Positions 63,161 to 64,000 of a stretch of 64,000 nt of DNA are shown here, in pieces. Source of the stretch: Temnothorax longispinosus (taxonomy: Eukaryota; Arthropoda; Insecta; Hymenoptera; Formicidae). Where the stretch lies: the NCBI RefSeq assembly GCF_030848805.1, contig NC_092363.1:21670600-21734599 (forward strand). Direction: 5' to 3'. Below the pieces are notes generated by a model. It was not told the origin of the DNA and ran no database searches. It was given only the letters and a program-made list of their open reading frames with translations. A program made the position numbers and the translations under genes. Positions within the stretch are counted from its first letter, which is position 1; each line of letters begins with the position of its first letter.

Positions 63161-64000
63161 GTATCTATCTATCTCCGAATGGGGAAGTTCCTCGGGACTT
63201 GCACCTATCCGCCGAGATTATTGGCCAGAACTCTGACGTGCTTGACTTTGATGTATGGCCTGTGGAATCGCAAATATCCTCCGAGAGAAACGCCGCAAAG
63301 CCGTGCAAACGGTAGTCTCTGATACCGAGATTAATACAGCTCTTGATATATGACATGCATCGACAAGAACGTGTTAACACCGATTAGAAACACATGAACA
63401 CTTCTGTATGAGATATAAGTCAGAAAAGTTGCTACGTAATTTTGTGTTCGAGTTCACGTAATTAGCGTTTAACGTTGTCGCTTGAAAGATTTGTATATCC
63501 TCAAATAATTTTAATAATTTTTTTTCTTTTGCTTTAAATAATATCAATCGCAAAACAATTAATTATTAAATGAATAATCATGATTTTCTTAATAATGTTG
63601 CATCACCGTTAAACTGTCGGAAAATTATATTACGATATCATTAATTAAGATAAAATAAAAAGCAAGCACAGCAAAACGCCGCTTAGCTTTACTAGAAGCT
63701 GCGACCGCACTGACGCTTATAGAATTTCACCTCTGCGATAATTACTGAAAACACGCCAATTAAACGGCGCAGACTCCGTGAAAGAATAATGTTCGTAAAG
63801 TGATTCGCAGCCGATGAGGGGTTACGGATCGTTGCAATTTATACGTTTCGTAAACGCGGTCGCAATTTCTGCCGTCGTCGTGGCAAAATGTTTCCAAAGA
63901 GCCTGCCGTTTCGCTGCCAAATTGTAACTCCGTCACTCCCGTTTCTTCCCCCCGTTCTCTCTCTCTTTCTCTCTCCGACGACGACGACGATGCGCGAAAG
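63161..64000 (+). other. DNAI2 intron 5, incomplete
   Basis: The next family exon (expected to start Asp-Pro-Val) was not found. The end of the window is a CT-rich tract (63950-63977) followed by a run of CGA triplets. Confidence 0.7.

Noticed and set aside
63161..63315. Continuation of the frame past DNAI2 exon 5
   Set aside because: The family sequence stops matching exactly at the GTATCT donor, so this is taken as intron.

Overview
The window looks like insect nuclear DNA: AT-rich non-coding sequence, GC-richer coding islands, GT-AG introns, many simple repeats and small palindromic DNA transposons. Protein similarity to the Drosophila Fur1 products and the general texture suggest a hymenopteran, perhaps an ant. 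That taxonomic guess is an inference. No prokaryotic feature, CRISPR array, rRNA or tRNA was recognised.

Most of the window (about 14.9-51.6 kb, minus strand) is one large gene, a furin-like proprotein convertase (Fur1 type). I could trace eight constitutive exons with matching splice phases. They encode the second half of the prodomain, the whole subtilisin-type catalytic domain with its Asp, His, Asn and Ser residues, and nearly all of the P domain. After the last constitutive exon (40423-40633) the gene branches. One acceptor at 38204 leads to a long basic linker exon, whose phase-1 donor joins a distant Cys-rich/transmembrane exon at 14925-15364. Another acceptor at 32442 leads to a self-contained exon with its own P-domain end, transmembrane segment and tail. 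This is the architecture of the alternatively spliced Drosophila Dfur1 gene (Dfurin1, -CRR, -X). Exons for the signal peptide and first half of the prodomain were not found and probably lie beyond 64 kb.

Upstream of the visible Fur1 exons there is an intronless 598-codon minus-strand reading frame (53044-54840), basic and Cys/Pro/Ser-rich, of unrecognised family. On the plus strand are the first five coding exons of an axonemal dynein intermediate chain 2 gene (DNAI2-like, 58004-63160), which runs off the right edge. If the first Fur1 exons lie beyond the right edge, both genes sit inside a Fur1 intron.

The left 14.9 kb and the large introns hold no gene I can support. They contain a three-copy 149-bp tandem repeat, three intact palindromic or terminal-inverted-repeat elements (TA-, TTAA- and undefined-target types), and a fourth TA-type element that carries a 161-bp insertion. 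That insertion is flanked by a 9-bp direct repeat and contains a hammerhead-ribozyme-like core. There are also two adjacent strong hairpins in the Fur1 alternative-exon region and a decayed-looking copy of DNAI2 exon 4.
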